Assembly: GCA_016287815.1 (NCBI GenBank) | Contig: JAEEWW010000003.1 | Location: 17,483-81,482 of the forward strand | From: Treponema sp. | Lineage (GTDB): Bacteria; Spirochaetota; Spirochaetia; Treponematales; Treponemataceae | Reading direction: 5' to 3' | DNA length: 64,000 nt | Shown: positions 10,401 to 19,832 of the stretch, piece by piece | Layout: every line of letters begins with the position of its first letter | How positions within the stretch are numbered: the first letter of the stretch is position 1 | The notes under the pieces: model-generated | Database searches by the model: none | What the model was told of the DNA's origin: nothing | Seen by the model: the letters and a program-made list of their open reading frames with translations, nothing else | Made by a program: the position numbers and the translations under genes

Positions 10401-11101
10401 GCAACGTTTATAATATTTGCAAGTATTGTGTTAAAAGAGCCTTCGTCATTGCGGGCAAAAAAACTGTTCCATTCATTGCAAAGCCACTCTTTCTGTTTTT
10501 CAAGTTTTTCTTCAAAAAAGAAGGCAGAATCAACTATGGAAGTATAGTTTAAGATTGTGTCAGTAAAAAGTTTTTTTGCCGCATGCTGGAAATTTCCGGG
10601 CGGTGCAAAAAGCTGGATTGCTGTATCATTGCGGTTTTCCATAATAAACGGAAAGGCAATGTTTTCAATTTCTTTTGCCATGTCCGCTGAACCTGTAGAA
10701 AAATCCGGGCGGATTCCATAACGGTTTGCAACCTGCCGTACAACAGAACCGCAGTATGAATCCAAAGTCTGAATATTTGATTCAGCAAAATTTTCTACGG
10801 CTTTTTTTGCCCGTTGCTTTTCTTCTGCCGGCGTTTCAGGATGTTCTGCAAAAAAACTTAAGATTTCATAAATTCGCTGATACATTTCTGAAGCAGCTTT
10901 ATTTGTAAAGGTTAATGTTAGAATCTGTTCGACAGGAATATTCTTGCTCATTACAAGCCATGCAAAACGTGTTGCAAGAACCTGTGTTTTTCCGGAACCT
11001 GCGCCGGCAGAAACAATTGTGTTGCCTTCGGCACAGCATGCTTTTTTCTGCTGGTCATCGAGTTTTTTATCAAGTAAATCAAGATATTCATAGTTATTCA
11101 T
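7433..11101 (-). CDS. addA: AddA-like UvrD-family helicase/exonuclease subunit
   Basis: 1222 aa; Walker A VSAGAGSGKTQ, IMIDEFQDNN, VGDEKQSIYKFRGAD, MTIHKSKGLQFKVVF, IYVGITRAEHEAYI; C-terminal PD-(D/E)XK nuclease motif GTMDLIIKNPDNSYLIVDYKTD. Confidence 0.9.
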   Translation of the reverse strand: MNNYEYLDLLDKKLDDQQKKACCAEGNTIVSAGAGSGKTQVLATRFAWLVMSKNIPVEQILTLTFTNKAASEMYQRIYEILSFFAEHPETPAEEKQRAKKAVENFAESNIQTLDSYCGSVVRQVANRYGIRPDFSTGSADMAKEIENIAFPFIMENRNDTAIQLFAPPGNFQHAAKKLFTDTILNYTSIVDSAFFFEEKLEKQKEWLCNEWNSFFARNDEGSFNTILANIINVAAELYPSKKDTPYFSELKKFLPLDKYEESNLLLNLPQPAKLTAENLESEETLASVSDFYSWLKSACFSQRLAGYTRDLQALFNKDSGLPYLINTKIAPIASYILELKNIRRLLELLDKLLVQVNTLKRSSGKLSFKDVSELALKALCEQEDLRLQEQKAYQAIMIDEFQDNNNKNRDLLFILNEQDKNGNNKGKLFFVGDEKQSIYKFRGADVSVFKQLAKDLNVEPLQMVYNYRSSKNLLKAFNQIFGGYAESNKNGSLKKVLQRDRINDSNPQFWVFPENPAEDFEAAFAENNAALKNPALEEDNDRKKAAENYFIPLHFCIYNSNVEPILKRLKKDGIEAESEKDAFISANDQEAYFIAHKILTLVGKTLPDGKRLQYRDIAILDRSRTNRKYLTRYLNRAGIQYTTDAQKNIFAEAPVNDIYNFLRLCVYPGDTLSFASFLRSPFVNLSEKSVEEIIARLNSDFTAELNISAAENKKYQAAIELQKEFTEFSLSHPLTQVITKLWYEYGYRYETMWNKTVSLYGEQYDLLFEIARQADENGYGLTWLVDQLSIEKDKETSALGDSSSIEDSDISYPMEERDAVKIMTIHKSKGLQFKVVFVLGCFKNPQPRPDLQQVFFDDEFGITVNLNGKKSNYFYLLQSEKERKKNMAEFLRLIYVGITRAEHEAYITGSFSEPKDTKSKDKKSDEDKQTASENCLQRILKFYYPEITGDSEFARGKTIFAKDDEILPEFDYNSIEPVYKTELIKSISAERKNNLNEKLEFISKAAGKYSEINENSVIKKEIIESRYISPSSLEKSDFSNTDEISADKIIFPELTSLLEQTSKKGFSANDFGTLAHAYLEAFANGITPENFFVPSNYKGQLTSIQLEKIAQTCRKMTEYFTGSACGSALKNSTWHKAEYKFLHSFNGKIIRGTMDLIIKNPDNSYLIVDYKTDEKIIPEKYYEQQKCYRLAASELFNVPAEKIKVCLFYLRYGKEIDITSFC

Positions 11102-14100
11102 CTATCTTTTCTCCGGAAACGTCAAAAGTGGTTCTGCATACTGTTTTAAAACTGCATGAAGTACAGGTTTCGTATGGTTTTATTCCCATTTCTTTTAATG
11201 AAAAATCCATTTTTGAAACTTTTTCTGCAAATACGTCACAATAGCGCAAAAAACATTTTAAGGTGGCTTCATATTCTTCAGGAGATACGGTTGTAAGTTT
11301 TTTGTCCGGATCGAACGGTTTTGCGCTTTCATCTACAACCTTTAAAAAGTACCTGTCTTTTATTGAAAAAAAATACCCGCGCGAGATTTTTGCTTCGCTG
11401 TGGTTTTCATTCCATAAAGTGATATAGGCTGCCATCTGAAAATTAGAAAGTAATTTTTCGCCTGTCAGCAAAGAACCGGCAAGATTAGAATCAGGCCTTA
11501 CAGTACAATCCTGAATTTTAGGAAAGGCACTGCTGCTTTTTGCTGAACTTTTATAATCGACTATTGAAACATTTCCGTTTTCGTCAGTTAAAATACAGTC
11601 AATCTTTCCTGTTATGTAATAGCCTGCGTCAGCGCATTCTGTATCGCAAGATGTACTATTGTTATCGCCAGCTTTTGCGCTGCATGATTTACCTTTGCAG
11701 TTAAGCCAGCTTTCGGCATCATAGACAATGTGTCCGCCAAATCCTTTGTTTTCGCCCTGGCAGAAAACACGCATTACTTCAAGAATTTCAGCGGTATAGG
11801 ATTCAATTTGAGAATCAAGCACAGTAAGGGCAATAGGGCTGTCTTTAAAATTCTGTTCCGGCGATAAAAAAGCCTGTTTTACGCATTTTGTTACAAGAGG
11901 CTTTATAACTGTTTCTTCGTCCGGAAGTTTCCCTTCGGAATTGGTTACAGGAAGTTTTTTTCCTTTAAATTCTTTCATAAAAAGTTCAAGAATTTTATGA
12001 AGAATGTTTCCGTTATCATAATTTGAAAAAAGTTCTGTATCCAGAGAATCTTCTTCTATATTAAGAACCTGATTTAAAACCCATCTGCGCGGGCACTTGA
12101 AAAACGCATTTAAATCACTTGTTGAAATATGAAGGTTTTCAGGTGTTGGAAGAGGTTTAGTATATTGTCCGCGTTTTTTGCAGAGTTTTTCAGTTATTAT
12201 CGATGATATGTTTTTGACAGAGGAAGCTCCTATTCCATCGATAAAAAGATTTTTACCGGACTTTGCGGAGCCTTGCGTAGAAAGACTTTCAACCGTTTCC
12301 TCGGAAGCTATATTCCGTTTCTGCCACATTTCAAACGTTGATTTCTGATTTTCTGTAATTTTTGCAGGAAAATCCGCGCGTCCTATAAAATAATCTTTTT
12401 CCTGCGTTATAAAATCATTTTCTTCCTGTTTTATTTCTTCTGCCTGATTTTTTTCTTTTGAGCTTACAAAAAAACTGTGTGGAATTGTAAAGCCTGAAAA
12501 TCCCTGTTCGGCAGAAGAAAAAAATGCCTTGTCCTTTGCGTAAAGCTTAATAAAAGCCGTACTTGCAATGTCTGAATCAATAAGCCCGAGGGATTTTCTT
12601 TTTTCTTTATTTAAGAAAGTTAAATGCTTGTTCTGCACGGTAAGCGCTTTCTGGTTTGCGTTTATTACAAACTGATATTCAAAAGCGGCGCACGAAGCGA
12701 CTTTATAGTCAAAAACAGAAATGCCTTCGGTAGAATGCTGCATCTGGTAAGTTTTTGTTTCAATGTGAGTTATAAAAAAACTGAACGGATTTTTTATATG
12801 GATATCATAGCTTGTTTCTATATCAATCAGGCTGGAAAGTTCAGCAAGACACTGTCCTAAAATCAAATCCGATTGTTCGCTGAAGTTGTCTTTTGCTAAA
12901 AGTGTTTCGCGGAAGTTGAACCATGCAAGGCGTACGTCAGAAAAGGTTTTTGCCGTACTGAAATTCAATACACATTTTTTTAATTTTCTGTAAAGTGCAA
13001 GTTCCCTTTCTGTTGTATTGCCTGAAATTCCTGAAGAAAGCGAAAGCTCCCAGACATCAAGTAATTTTGTATCGTCCGGGGAATTTTTATAGCTGTAAAG
13101 GCATTTACGATTAAAGCCTTCGCGAATCAGGTTTTCATTACATTCTTTTTCCAGCCACGGAACGTACATGTCGGTAAGTAAAGTGCGTACGCTGTCGTAA
13201 GAAAAATTATTGTCGATGCATGCTTTTATTTCGTTAAAAATCTGACCTGCACAGCTTTTTGTATATGAAGAACCTGAACGCATAATATATGGAATTGAAT
13301 ACAGTTCGAGCTCTCGTTCGACATACGGTTTTAGAGTTTGAATTTCAGGTACGTTTAGTGCAATTGAAGTCCACGGAACATTGTTTTTATCATGCAGTTC
13401 GCGGATTTTTAATGCTGCTTTTCTAAGTTCTGTCCGTGCATTTGAATAAGTAATGATTTCAGGCCGGCATTCGACATTTTGTGTATATTCGGCATTTTTG
13501 GCGTTACCTGTAATTTTGGTGTTGCCAGAGTTGGCGACATCTATCGTTGAAATTAGCGTAAGGTTTGGAGCTTTTGCAAAAGGTTCCTTATAATCTGCAA
13601 AATCTTCCAGAAGCTCAGGGAAGAAAAGAATGAAATGCGGTGTGCCGCCTGTACCCGCCACGTTATCAATCCCTCCGCCTTCTGTTTCAGTTCCGGCTTC
13701 ATTTTCAGTTCCGGATGAAAAATCAATTTCTTCCCATGAAGGTTCAAATAGATGATTTTCTTCAAGAAATTTTTTATATTCCGTGTATAGAAAAAGCAAA
13801 TCCTGATTTTCTTCATCTTTCAGGCTGTTTTCAAATTTTGTTTTATCGGCTTTATCAAAGTATTTTTTCCATGTGCCAAGCGAAGGAAGAATCGAAGAAA
13901 TCCAAGAGTAGAAAGAATCAGAAGTCTGTACATATTCGCTTGTAATGATTTTTTTTAAAAGAGGTTCTTTATTGGCTGCAATACATGCCTTGTTGCTTTC
14001 TATAATCTGCATTGCAAAAATCTTTCGCAAAAGCGAAGGAACTGCGTTTGCATCTTTTTTGCGGATTTTTATGTTTGAACCTTTGAAAGAATCCCAGGCA

Positions 14101-14279
14101 ATAAAGCGCTCTGCAGGTACTGCTTTTTGCTGTGTTTTTGTAATAACCCATTCAGCCCAGCTTGTTGCATCAATATCGGTCGGAAAAACAAAAAATACAT
14201 TTTCGTTTTTTATATTCTGTGTAAGTGCATTTTTTATTAAATCTAAAATTGAATTAGCGGAATCTGACTTTTCTTTCAT
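11094..14279 (-). CDS. AddB-like nuclease subunit (PD-(D/E)XK with Fe-S cysteines)
   Basis: 1061 aa overlapping addA by 8 bp; FFKCPRRWVLNQ, GKIDCILTDENGNVSIVDYKS, CTSCSFKTVC consistent with AddB-type Fe-S/nuclease domain. Confidence 0.8.
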   Translation of the reverse strand: MKEKSDSANSILDLIKNALTQNIKNENVFFVFPTDIDATSWAEWVITKTQQKAVPAERFIAWDSFKGSNIKIRKKDANAVPSLLRKIFAMQIIESNKACIAANKEPLLKKIITSEYVQTSDSFYSWISSILPSLGTWKKYFDKADKTKFENSLKDEENQDLLFLYTEYKKFLEENHLFEPSWEEIDFSSGTENEAGTETEGGGIDNVAGTGGTPHFILFFPELLEDFADYKEPFAKAPNLTLISTIDVANSGNTKITGNAKNAEYTQNVECRPEIITYSNARTELRKAALKIRELHDKNNVPWTSIALNVPEIQTLKPYVERELELYSIPYIMRSGSSYTKSCAGQIFNEIKACIDNNFSYDSVRTLLTDMYVPWLEKECNENLIREGFNRKCLYSYKNSPDDTKLLDVWELSLSSGISGNTTERELALYRKLKKCVLNFSTAKTFSDVRLAWFNFRETLLAKDNFSEQSDLILGQCLAELSSLIDIETSYDIHIKNPFSFFITHIETKTYQMQHSTEGISVFDYKVASCAAFEYQFVINANQKALTVQNKHLTFLNKEKRKSLGLIDSDIASTAFIKLYAKDKAFFSSAEQGFSGFTIPHSFFVSSKEKNQAEEIKQEENDFITQEKDYFIGRADFPAKITENQKSTFEMWQKRNIASEETVESLSTQGSAKSGKNLFIDGIGASSVKNISSIITEKLCKKRGQYTKPLPTPENLHISTSDLNAFFKCPRRWVLNQVLNIEEDSLDTELFSNYDNGNILHKILELFMKEFKGKKLPVTNSEGKLPDEETVIKPLVTKCVKQAFLSPEQNFKDSPIALTVLDSQIESYTAEILEVMRVFCQGENKGFGGHIVYDAESWLNCKGKSCSAKAGDNNSTSCDTECADAGYYITGKIDCILTDENGNVSIVDYKSSAKSSSAFPKIQDCTVRPDSNLAGSLLTGEKLLSNFQMAAYITLWNENHSEAKISRGYFFSIKDRYFLKVVDESAKPFDPDKKLTTVSPEEYEATLKCFLRYCDVFAEKVSKMDFSLKEMGIKPYETCTSCSFKTVCRTTFDVSGEKIDE

Positions 14280-14328
14280 AGTTTCAAAAAGTATAGCATA
14301 AAAAATGCTGATAAGCTATTATAAATGT

Positions 14329-15858
14329 ATGTCCAAAATACAATTACCATTGAACTTGAACGGTGTACATCTGCACTTTGTCGGTATAAAAGGAACCGGC
14401 ATGGCAGCCCTTGTTGAAATTGCCCATAAGCGCGGAGCTGTTATTACAGGAAGCGATGTATCTGAACGTTTTTATACTGATGAAATTCTTGAAAATCTTG
14501 GAATTAAGGCAAAGCCTTTTTCTGAAGGAAATATAAATGATTCCATACAGTTTGTAATCTATTCTTCTGCATATAATGTTTCAAAAAATCCTGATTTAAA
14601 AGAAGCCGTAAAGTGCGGAATACCTATGATGCTTTATTCAGAAGCATTAGGAAGCCTTTCAGAATCGGCTTATTCAAGCGCGGTCTGTGGCGTTCATGGA
14701 AAGACAACAACAACAGGTCTTGCAGGAACCATTCTTGAAAATCTTCCGTTGCCTTGCCAGATTCTTGCAGGCAGCAGAATAAGCTCATTTGGCGATTCCT
14801 GTACGGTTACAAATGCGGCATATACAGACAAGGCTGAACAGAAAAAATACTTTGTTGCAGAAACCTGCGAATATCAGCGGCACTTTATGGCGTATTCGCC
14901 AAAAAAAATAATTTTAACCAGCGTAGAAAGTGACCATCAGGATTTTTATCCGACTTATAACGACATCCGCGATGCATTCGTTGATTTTATCTGCAAATTA
15001 CCGGAAGGCGGTCAGCTCATTTATTGTGCCGATGAAAAAGGTGCCGTTGAAGCCTCTGAAATTGCAGCTAAGCGCAGACCGGACATAAAAATGATTCCTT
15101 ATGGTGAAGCTGCCGTAAATAAATCATCTGAAAACAGCGGTGCAATAACCGGCTATAAACTGACTTTCGGCAATGTTGAAAACGGTTTTCAGACATTTAA
15201 TATAGAAGGACTTGGCGATTTTAAACTTTGCGTTCCGGGAAAACATCTTGTCCGCAATGCATGTGCGGCAATTGCATTATCGTGCGAACTTCTAAAAGAA
15301 GCAGGCTTAAATCCTTTTGATTATATTGAAAAAATCCGCGAAGGCGTTGCTTCGTTTAAAGGCGGAAAACGCCGCAGCGAAGTTACAGGCATTACAAAAA
15401 ACGCCTGTGGAGATTCTGTCATTTTTATAGATGATTACGCTCATCATCCAACGGCAATAAAAACAACTCTTGCTGGCTACCGCGATTTTTACAAAGGCAG
15501 AAAAATTATAGTTGATTTTATGTCGCATACGTATTCAAGAACTGCCTCATTATTCGATGAATTTGCATTCAGTTTTGATTCTGCTGATAAAATCATTCTT
15601 CATAAAATTTATTCATCAGCCAGAGAAAATGCATCGGATTTTTCTGTAACAGGCAGAAAATTATATGAAAAGGCTAAAGAAAGGTATACGGATATTCATT
15701 ATTTTGAAGAAATCCTTGACGCAAAGCCTTTCCTGCTTGAAGAATTAAACAAAAAAGCCGGCGAAAAATATCCGGAAGGCTATTTATTCGTAACTTTAGG
15801 TGCCGGTGATAACTGGAAGATTGGTAAAGCTCTTTTTGAAGAACTTTCAAAAAAATAA
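14329..15858 (+). CDS. murC: UDP-N-acetylmuramate--L-alanine ligase (Mur ligase family)
   Basis: HFVGIKGTGMAALVEIA, GVHGKTTTT, FIDDYAHHPTAIKTTL; start moved to the internal Met (MSKIQLPLN). Confidence 0.85.
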   Translation: MSKIQLPLNLNGVHLHFVGIKGTGMAALVEIAHKRGAVITGSDVSERFYTDEILENLGIKAKPFSEGNINDSIQFVIYSSAYNVSKNPDLKEAVKCGIPMMLYSEALGSLSESAYSSAVCGVHGKTTTTGLAGTILENLPLPCQILAGSRISSFGDSCTVTNAAYTDKAEQKKYFVAETCEYQRHFMAYSPKKIILTSVESDHQDFYPTYNDIRDAFVDFICKLPEGGQLIYCADEKGAVEASEIAAKRRPDIKMIPYGEAAVNKSSENSGAITGYKLTFGNVENGFQTFNIEGLGDFKLCVPGKHLVRNACAAIALSCELLKEAGLNPFDYIEKIREGVASFKGGKRRSEVTGITKNACGDSVIFIDDYAHHPTAIKTTLAGYRDFYKGRKIIVDFMSHTYSRTASLFDEFAFSFDSADKIILHKIYSSARENASDFSVTGRKLYEKAKERYTDIHYFEEILDAKPFLLEELNKKAGEKYPEGYLFVTLGAGDNWKIGKALFEELSKK

Positions 15859-15870
15859 GGAAGAAAAACT

Positions 15871-16740
15871 ATGACAAGCATGACAGGCTACGCCTATAAA
15901 GAAATTTCAAACGAACAGGCAAATATTTCTGTAGAAATAAAATCCGTTAATTCAAGATATCTTGATTTATCTATAAACCTTCCGCCTTATCTAAGCCAGC
16001 TGGAAAATCGTTTAAGAGCCCTTGTTTCAGAAAAAGTTCAGCGCGGAAAAGTTGATGTATTTATCCGTGTAAAAAACTTTATTTCAAATGAAACCGTAAC
16101 TGCTGATGTTGAAGCGGCAAAGTCATTTTATGCAGCATTACAAAAAGTTGCCCATGCACTTGGAAAGTCTGACGATGAAATTCCTCTTTCCCTTGTAACG
16201 GCTCAGAACGGAGTTTTAATCGTAAATCAGGAATACGATGTAGAAAAGTATTGGGCTAGCCTTGAACCTGTTTTTATTGAAGCACTTGATACTTTTATTG
16301 CCGACCGCAAAAGGGAAGGTGAAAACCTTTACAAGGACTTGCTTGAAAAGCTTGAAAAACTTGAAAAATGCGCGGCCTTTTTTAAGGAATGGCAGCCGAA
16401 AATGGAAGGCTATTTTAAAGACCTTATTACTAAAAAGTTTAATGAACTATTAGGCAGCGAAATCGATGACCAGCGTGTTATGACAGAAACTGCAGCAATG
16501 CTTGTAAAATATACGATTAACGAAGAAATCGTGCGGCTTTTAAGCCACCTTTCTGCATTGCGCAATGAAATGGCAAATAATCCATTCCCCGGAAAGAAAA
16601 TGGATTTTATCTGCCAGGAAATTAACCGCGAAATCAATACCATAGGCAGTAAAAATCAGTTTGCAGAAGTTGGTGCAATGGTTGTAACTGCAAAAGATTC
16701 TATAGAAAATATCCGTGAACAATCCCGTAATGTTGAATAA
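15871..16740 (+). CDS. YicC family protein
   Basis: MTSMTGYAYKE...SVNSRYLDLSINLP...; C-terminal GKKMDFICQEINREINTIGSKN...VTAKDSIENIREQSRNVE. Confidence 0.95.
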   Translation: MTSMTGYAYKEISNEQANISVEIKSVNSRYLDLSINLPPYLSQLENRLRALVSEKVQRGKVDVFIRVKNFISNETVTADVEAAKSFYAALQKVAHALGKSDDEIPLSLVTAQNGVLIVNQEYDVEKYWASLEPVFIEALDTFIADRKREGENLYKDLLEKLEKLEKCAAFFKEWQPKMEGYFKDLITKKFNELLGSEIDDQRVMTETAAMLVKYTINEEIVRLLSHLSALRNEMANNPFPGKKMDFICQEINREINTIGSKNQFAEVGAMVVTAKDSIENIREQSRNVE

Positions 16741-16762
16741 GCTTTTGTAATTTGCTTTTTTT

Positions 16763-16798
16763 GCCGGACAGGAAATCCTGATTCCGGCTTTTTTTTTA
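16763..16798 (+). terminator. Rho-independent terminator after yicC
   Basis: GCCGGA-CAGGAAATCCTGAT-TCCGGC followed by TTTTTTTTT. Confidence 0.85.
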
Positions 16799-16974
16799 AT
16801 TGCAGGTGTCATTTGATGTACAGGTTTGGTAACAATTTGAGATACGTCTGTTTGATTTTTGAATCACAGTAGTTATTTTATGTTCGACTTTGAAGTATAT
16901 TGCATATTTTTGAATGTAATAATGAACGAAAATGGTTGACTTTAAACGTATTTGTGCTAGTATGTTTATAGCAA

Positions 16975-17310
16975 GTTATCCAGAAGCTAAGAAACGCTAC
17001 GGAGAAATTGCAGATTATAAAGAACTTGGCGGAAAGGATGACGGGGAAAAGGTTGTACTCCTTATCAATTATCTTTGCAAGATGAATGATGACCTTAAGA
17101 TTCCGCACTGTATCAAATACTACGGTATAGACAGCTTTCCAACCGCTGTAGGTTTTGTTCTAAGAAAAAGTATTTCTCAGAACGCCTGCCGGAAATTGCA
17201 AAAATGCTATAGCCGATGCATGTACAGGATCCGCTCCTCGTCAGCCAGGTCAGAAAGAAATGGAAGAACTGCTTAAGTGCTGTTACTGCGACACTGACGT
17301 AAACTTCTAA
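16975..17310 (+). pseudogene. Degraded C-terminal fragment of an AdhE-type/iron-containing alcohol dehydrogenase
   Basis: Frame 1: YPEAKKRYGEIADYKELGGKDDGEKVVLLINYL; after frameshifts: KKYFSERLPEIAK and NAIADACTGSAPRQPGQKEMEELLKCCYCDTDVNF*, matching an AdhE C-terminus. The rest of the gene is absent upstream. Confidence 0.8.
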
Positions 17311-17377
17311 TTTAAAAAAGAAAACCGGATTTGTTTCACAGTTTGTGATGACAATTCGGTTTATACGCCTTCTTTTT

Positions 17378-17408
17378 AACCGGTCACATTGTTGACCGGT
17401 TTTTTTAT
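17378..17408 (+). terminator. Rho-independent terminator
   Basis: AACCGGTCA-CATTGT-TGACCGGTT perfect 9-bp stem followed by a T run. Confidence 0.85.
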
Positions 17409-17465
17409 GTCTGTCCATCTGTCCTTGCTTCAGGGACTCCTAAGTAATTCCCGGAACCAATCAGT

Positions 17466-18476
17466 CTATTTGAAAATATTATTTTCTTTGCTTTCATTAA
17501 TGTCCTTTTTTATTTTTGCAATGTAGTTTGAAACCTGCCTTGTTGACATTCCTATTACGCGTGCAATGGCTTCATCGCTTGGGCATATTTTAAATCTATT
17601 GTTAAAAATCATCTGATTTTTATCTTTCCAGGCTTTTGTGTGCGTTAAATATTTTTCTTTAATTTTTTCATACCACGGAGATTCTTTTTCAAGTGCAGAA
17701 AGAATTAATTCATATTTTCGGTGATAAAAATATGAATTATCGCGAGTCCTTAAAAAACTTATTCTGATTTGTTCTTTTTGTTCAAGTTCCTGACACAATT
17801 CTTCGATTTTTTCTTTCAGCTGATTATTTTTATATCCGCAAAACTTAGTCACATATTCAATCTGATTTTCTTTAATGTAATAACAGGCTTTTAGGGCTAA
17901 AATCGTAAGTTTTTTCTGTTCTGTTGTTTTTCCCGGCCAAAATAAGGACTCTTTGTTATTTGTTGTTCTTGGCTTTGCTTTTTTCATAGAAGATTTATTT
18001 AACTTTTCAAAAACCAGCTCTTTTTCAATAACATCAGGATTATGGGCTATTTTATACTTTATCAGTTTAGGCAGATTTTCATCAGTTTCTATACAATCGT
18101 AACCGTTGCAGGCTTCCCCTGCATTATAATTGTCTATTATTTCCTGGAACAGCATCCATGACTGACAATTCAGCGTATGCTTTGTATAATCGTATTTTTT
18201 AGAATCCCTTTTAAATGAATTATATGTATTGTGAACATAAAGCTTAAAAAACGTATGAAAAAGGCTGATTTTTGGATCATATCGTTCAATCAGTTTTTTT
18301 ATTTTGGGCTGAAGCTTCATTATTAAATCACTTCTAAGATCGGCAGATGTTTTTTCACCCGTGTATTTGTATAAGTTAAAATAAACTTCTGTTAAAAGTA
18401 ACCATGCTGCTTTTTCAAATGTAATTTCTTTGTTCTTTACTTTTTCAGGGATTTTGTTGATTTCCTCGTACGTCAT
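17466..18476 (-). CDS. Sigma-70 region 2-like protein with C-terminal HTH; putative transcription factor
   Basis: SDLIMKLQPKIKKLIERYDPKISLFHTFFKLYVHNTYNSFKRDSKK resembles sigma region 2; C-terminal SDEAIARVIGMSTRQVSNYIAKIKKD looks like an HTH. Start chosen at MTYEEINK, preceded by GGAGG. Confidence 0.55.
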   Translation of the reverse strand: MTYEEINKIPEKVKNKEITFEKAAWLLLTEVYFNLYKYTGEKTSADLRSDLIMKLQPKIKKLIERYDPKISLFHTFFKLYVHNTYNSFKRDSKKYDYTKHTLNCQSWMLFQEIIDNYNAGEACNGYDCIETDENLPKLIKYKIAHNPDVIEKELVFEKLNKSSMKKAKPRTTNNKESLFWPGKTTEQKKLTILALKACYYIKENQIEYVTKFCGYKNNQLKEKIEELCQELEQKEQIRISFLRTRDNSYFYHRKYELILSALEKESPWYEKIKEKYLTHTKAWKDKNQMIFNNRFKICPSDEAIARVIGMSTRQVSNYIAKIKKDINESKENNIFK

Positions 18477-18766
18477 TTTTGCCTCCGGAAAACTTTTTAT
18501 TTTGTAAAAAACGAAAAGCAAAATGCGTGCCAACGAATAGTAAATGTTAAGAAAACTTAAGAAGAGAATAATATGAGTTTTGAAAGAAAGACTTTAATTT
18601 ATTATATTATAAGTAAATAATTGCTTGAGTAAGATAATTTTGATTTTAAAAGACAGATAAAATAAAGCAAATTTATAATGTTTTATGTTTACAGAATATT
18701 ACATTTTTTTTTATAACAAAAATAATTGCGAAAATTAAAATATATATGAAAAAAAATGTAATTATC

Positions 18767-19753
18767 TTACAAAACCCGTGCAAACTTTTTAATGATTTCG
18801 GGAATCAGGGTTTCAAGCTTACCTTCAACGCTCATTCCGGAAGCATTTTTGTGTCCGCCACCGCCAAAAGAAGCTGCAATTTCGCTAACGTCTACTTTGT
18901 CGCGTGAACGGAAACCTGCCGTACAGGAATGTTCGGTTTCCTGCCGTACAAATGCTACGGCTTCAACACCTTCTATAGAAAGTAACAGCTGATACAAAGC
19001 ATCAGAATCTCTGCCGTCTGCACCGTATTTTCTAGTATCTTCCATGGTTTCAGAAGTTAATATAAGTTTTCCGTTGCAGTAACGTTCAGCGGTCAAAAGA
19101 AGTTTACCTAAAAGTTTGCGTGTAAGGTATGGTTTTCCGCTGGTAATTTCATCATAGGTTGTTCTTGGATTGGCTCCGGCTTCTACCATCCTTGCTGTTG
19201 CCTTAAAAACTTCAGAAGAATCTGTAGTTAAAAACCTGAAAAAACCTGTATCAGTTGCCATCCCTGTAAAAAGAATGTCAGCCGCTGTTTTATCCAAAGC
19301 ACCGACTACGCCTTCATAAAGCATCTGAACTATGCATGAGGCAGCAGGTGCTGTAGGATCTATAATTGCTGTAAAACCTTCTTCAACGCCTGAAGTTTTA
19401 TGATGATCTATTACAAAGGTATCAAAACCTTTTAAATCGCCGTCAATTTCGCCAAGACGTGAAATTTCTGAACAGTCAACAATTATTAAACCTGTCTGAT
19501 TTCGCTCTTCCTGAGAAAGAAAATCCATTGTTGAAGAAAAAAGATTTTCTTTATCCTTAATTTCCTGTCTTTTAAAAGGACCTGCAGAAAGAAGCTGATA
19601 GGGCTTGCCTTTTTTTTCAAGAATCCGGGCAACTCCAAGACTGCTTGAAACCGCATCGCCGTCAGGATCTTTGTGACCGGCTACAAGAAAAAAATTGTGA
19701 TTATCTATAAACGAGTTAAAAGAATCAATCTGTGCTTTAGTAAGAATTTTCAT
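18767..19753 (-). CDS. DHH/DHHA1 phosphoesterase, NrnA (nanoRNase/pAp phosphatase)-like
   Basis: GHKDPDGDAVSSSLG, IDHHKTS, C-terminal SFGGGGHKNASGM. Confidence 0.93.
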   Translation of the reverse strand: MKILTKAQIDSFNSFIDNHNFFLVAGHKDPDGDAVSSSLGVARILEKKGKPYQLLSAGPFKRQEIKDKENLFSSTMDFLSQEERNQTGLIIVDCSEISRLGEIDGDLKGFDTFVIDHHKTSGVEEGFTAIIDPTAPAASCIVQMLYEGVVGALDKTAADILFTGMATDTGFFRFLTTDSSEVFKATARMVEAGANPRTTYDEITSGKPYLTRKLLGKLLLTAERYCNGKLILTSETMEDTRKYGADGRDSDALYQLLLSIEGVEAVAFVRQETEHSCTAGFRSRDKVDVSEIAASFGGGGHKNASGMSVEGKLETLIPEIIKKFARVL

Positions 19754-19832
19754 ATAGTCCTAAAAAAAATGAGTAAAATCCGTTATTATCACTGTAAGAA
19801 TATATATGCATACAGTGCATAACGGCAACTTG

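Noticed and set aside
13945-14301. 118-aa plus-strand ORF opposite addB
   Set aside because: Antisense shadow ORF without recognisable domain; addB frame is clearly coding.
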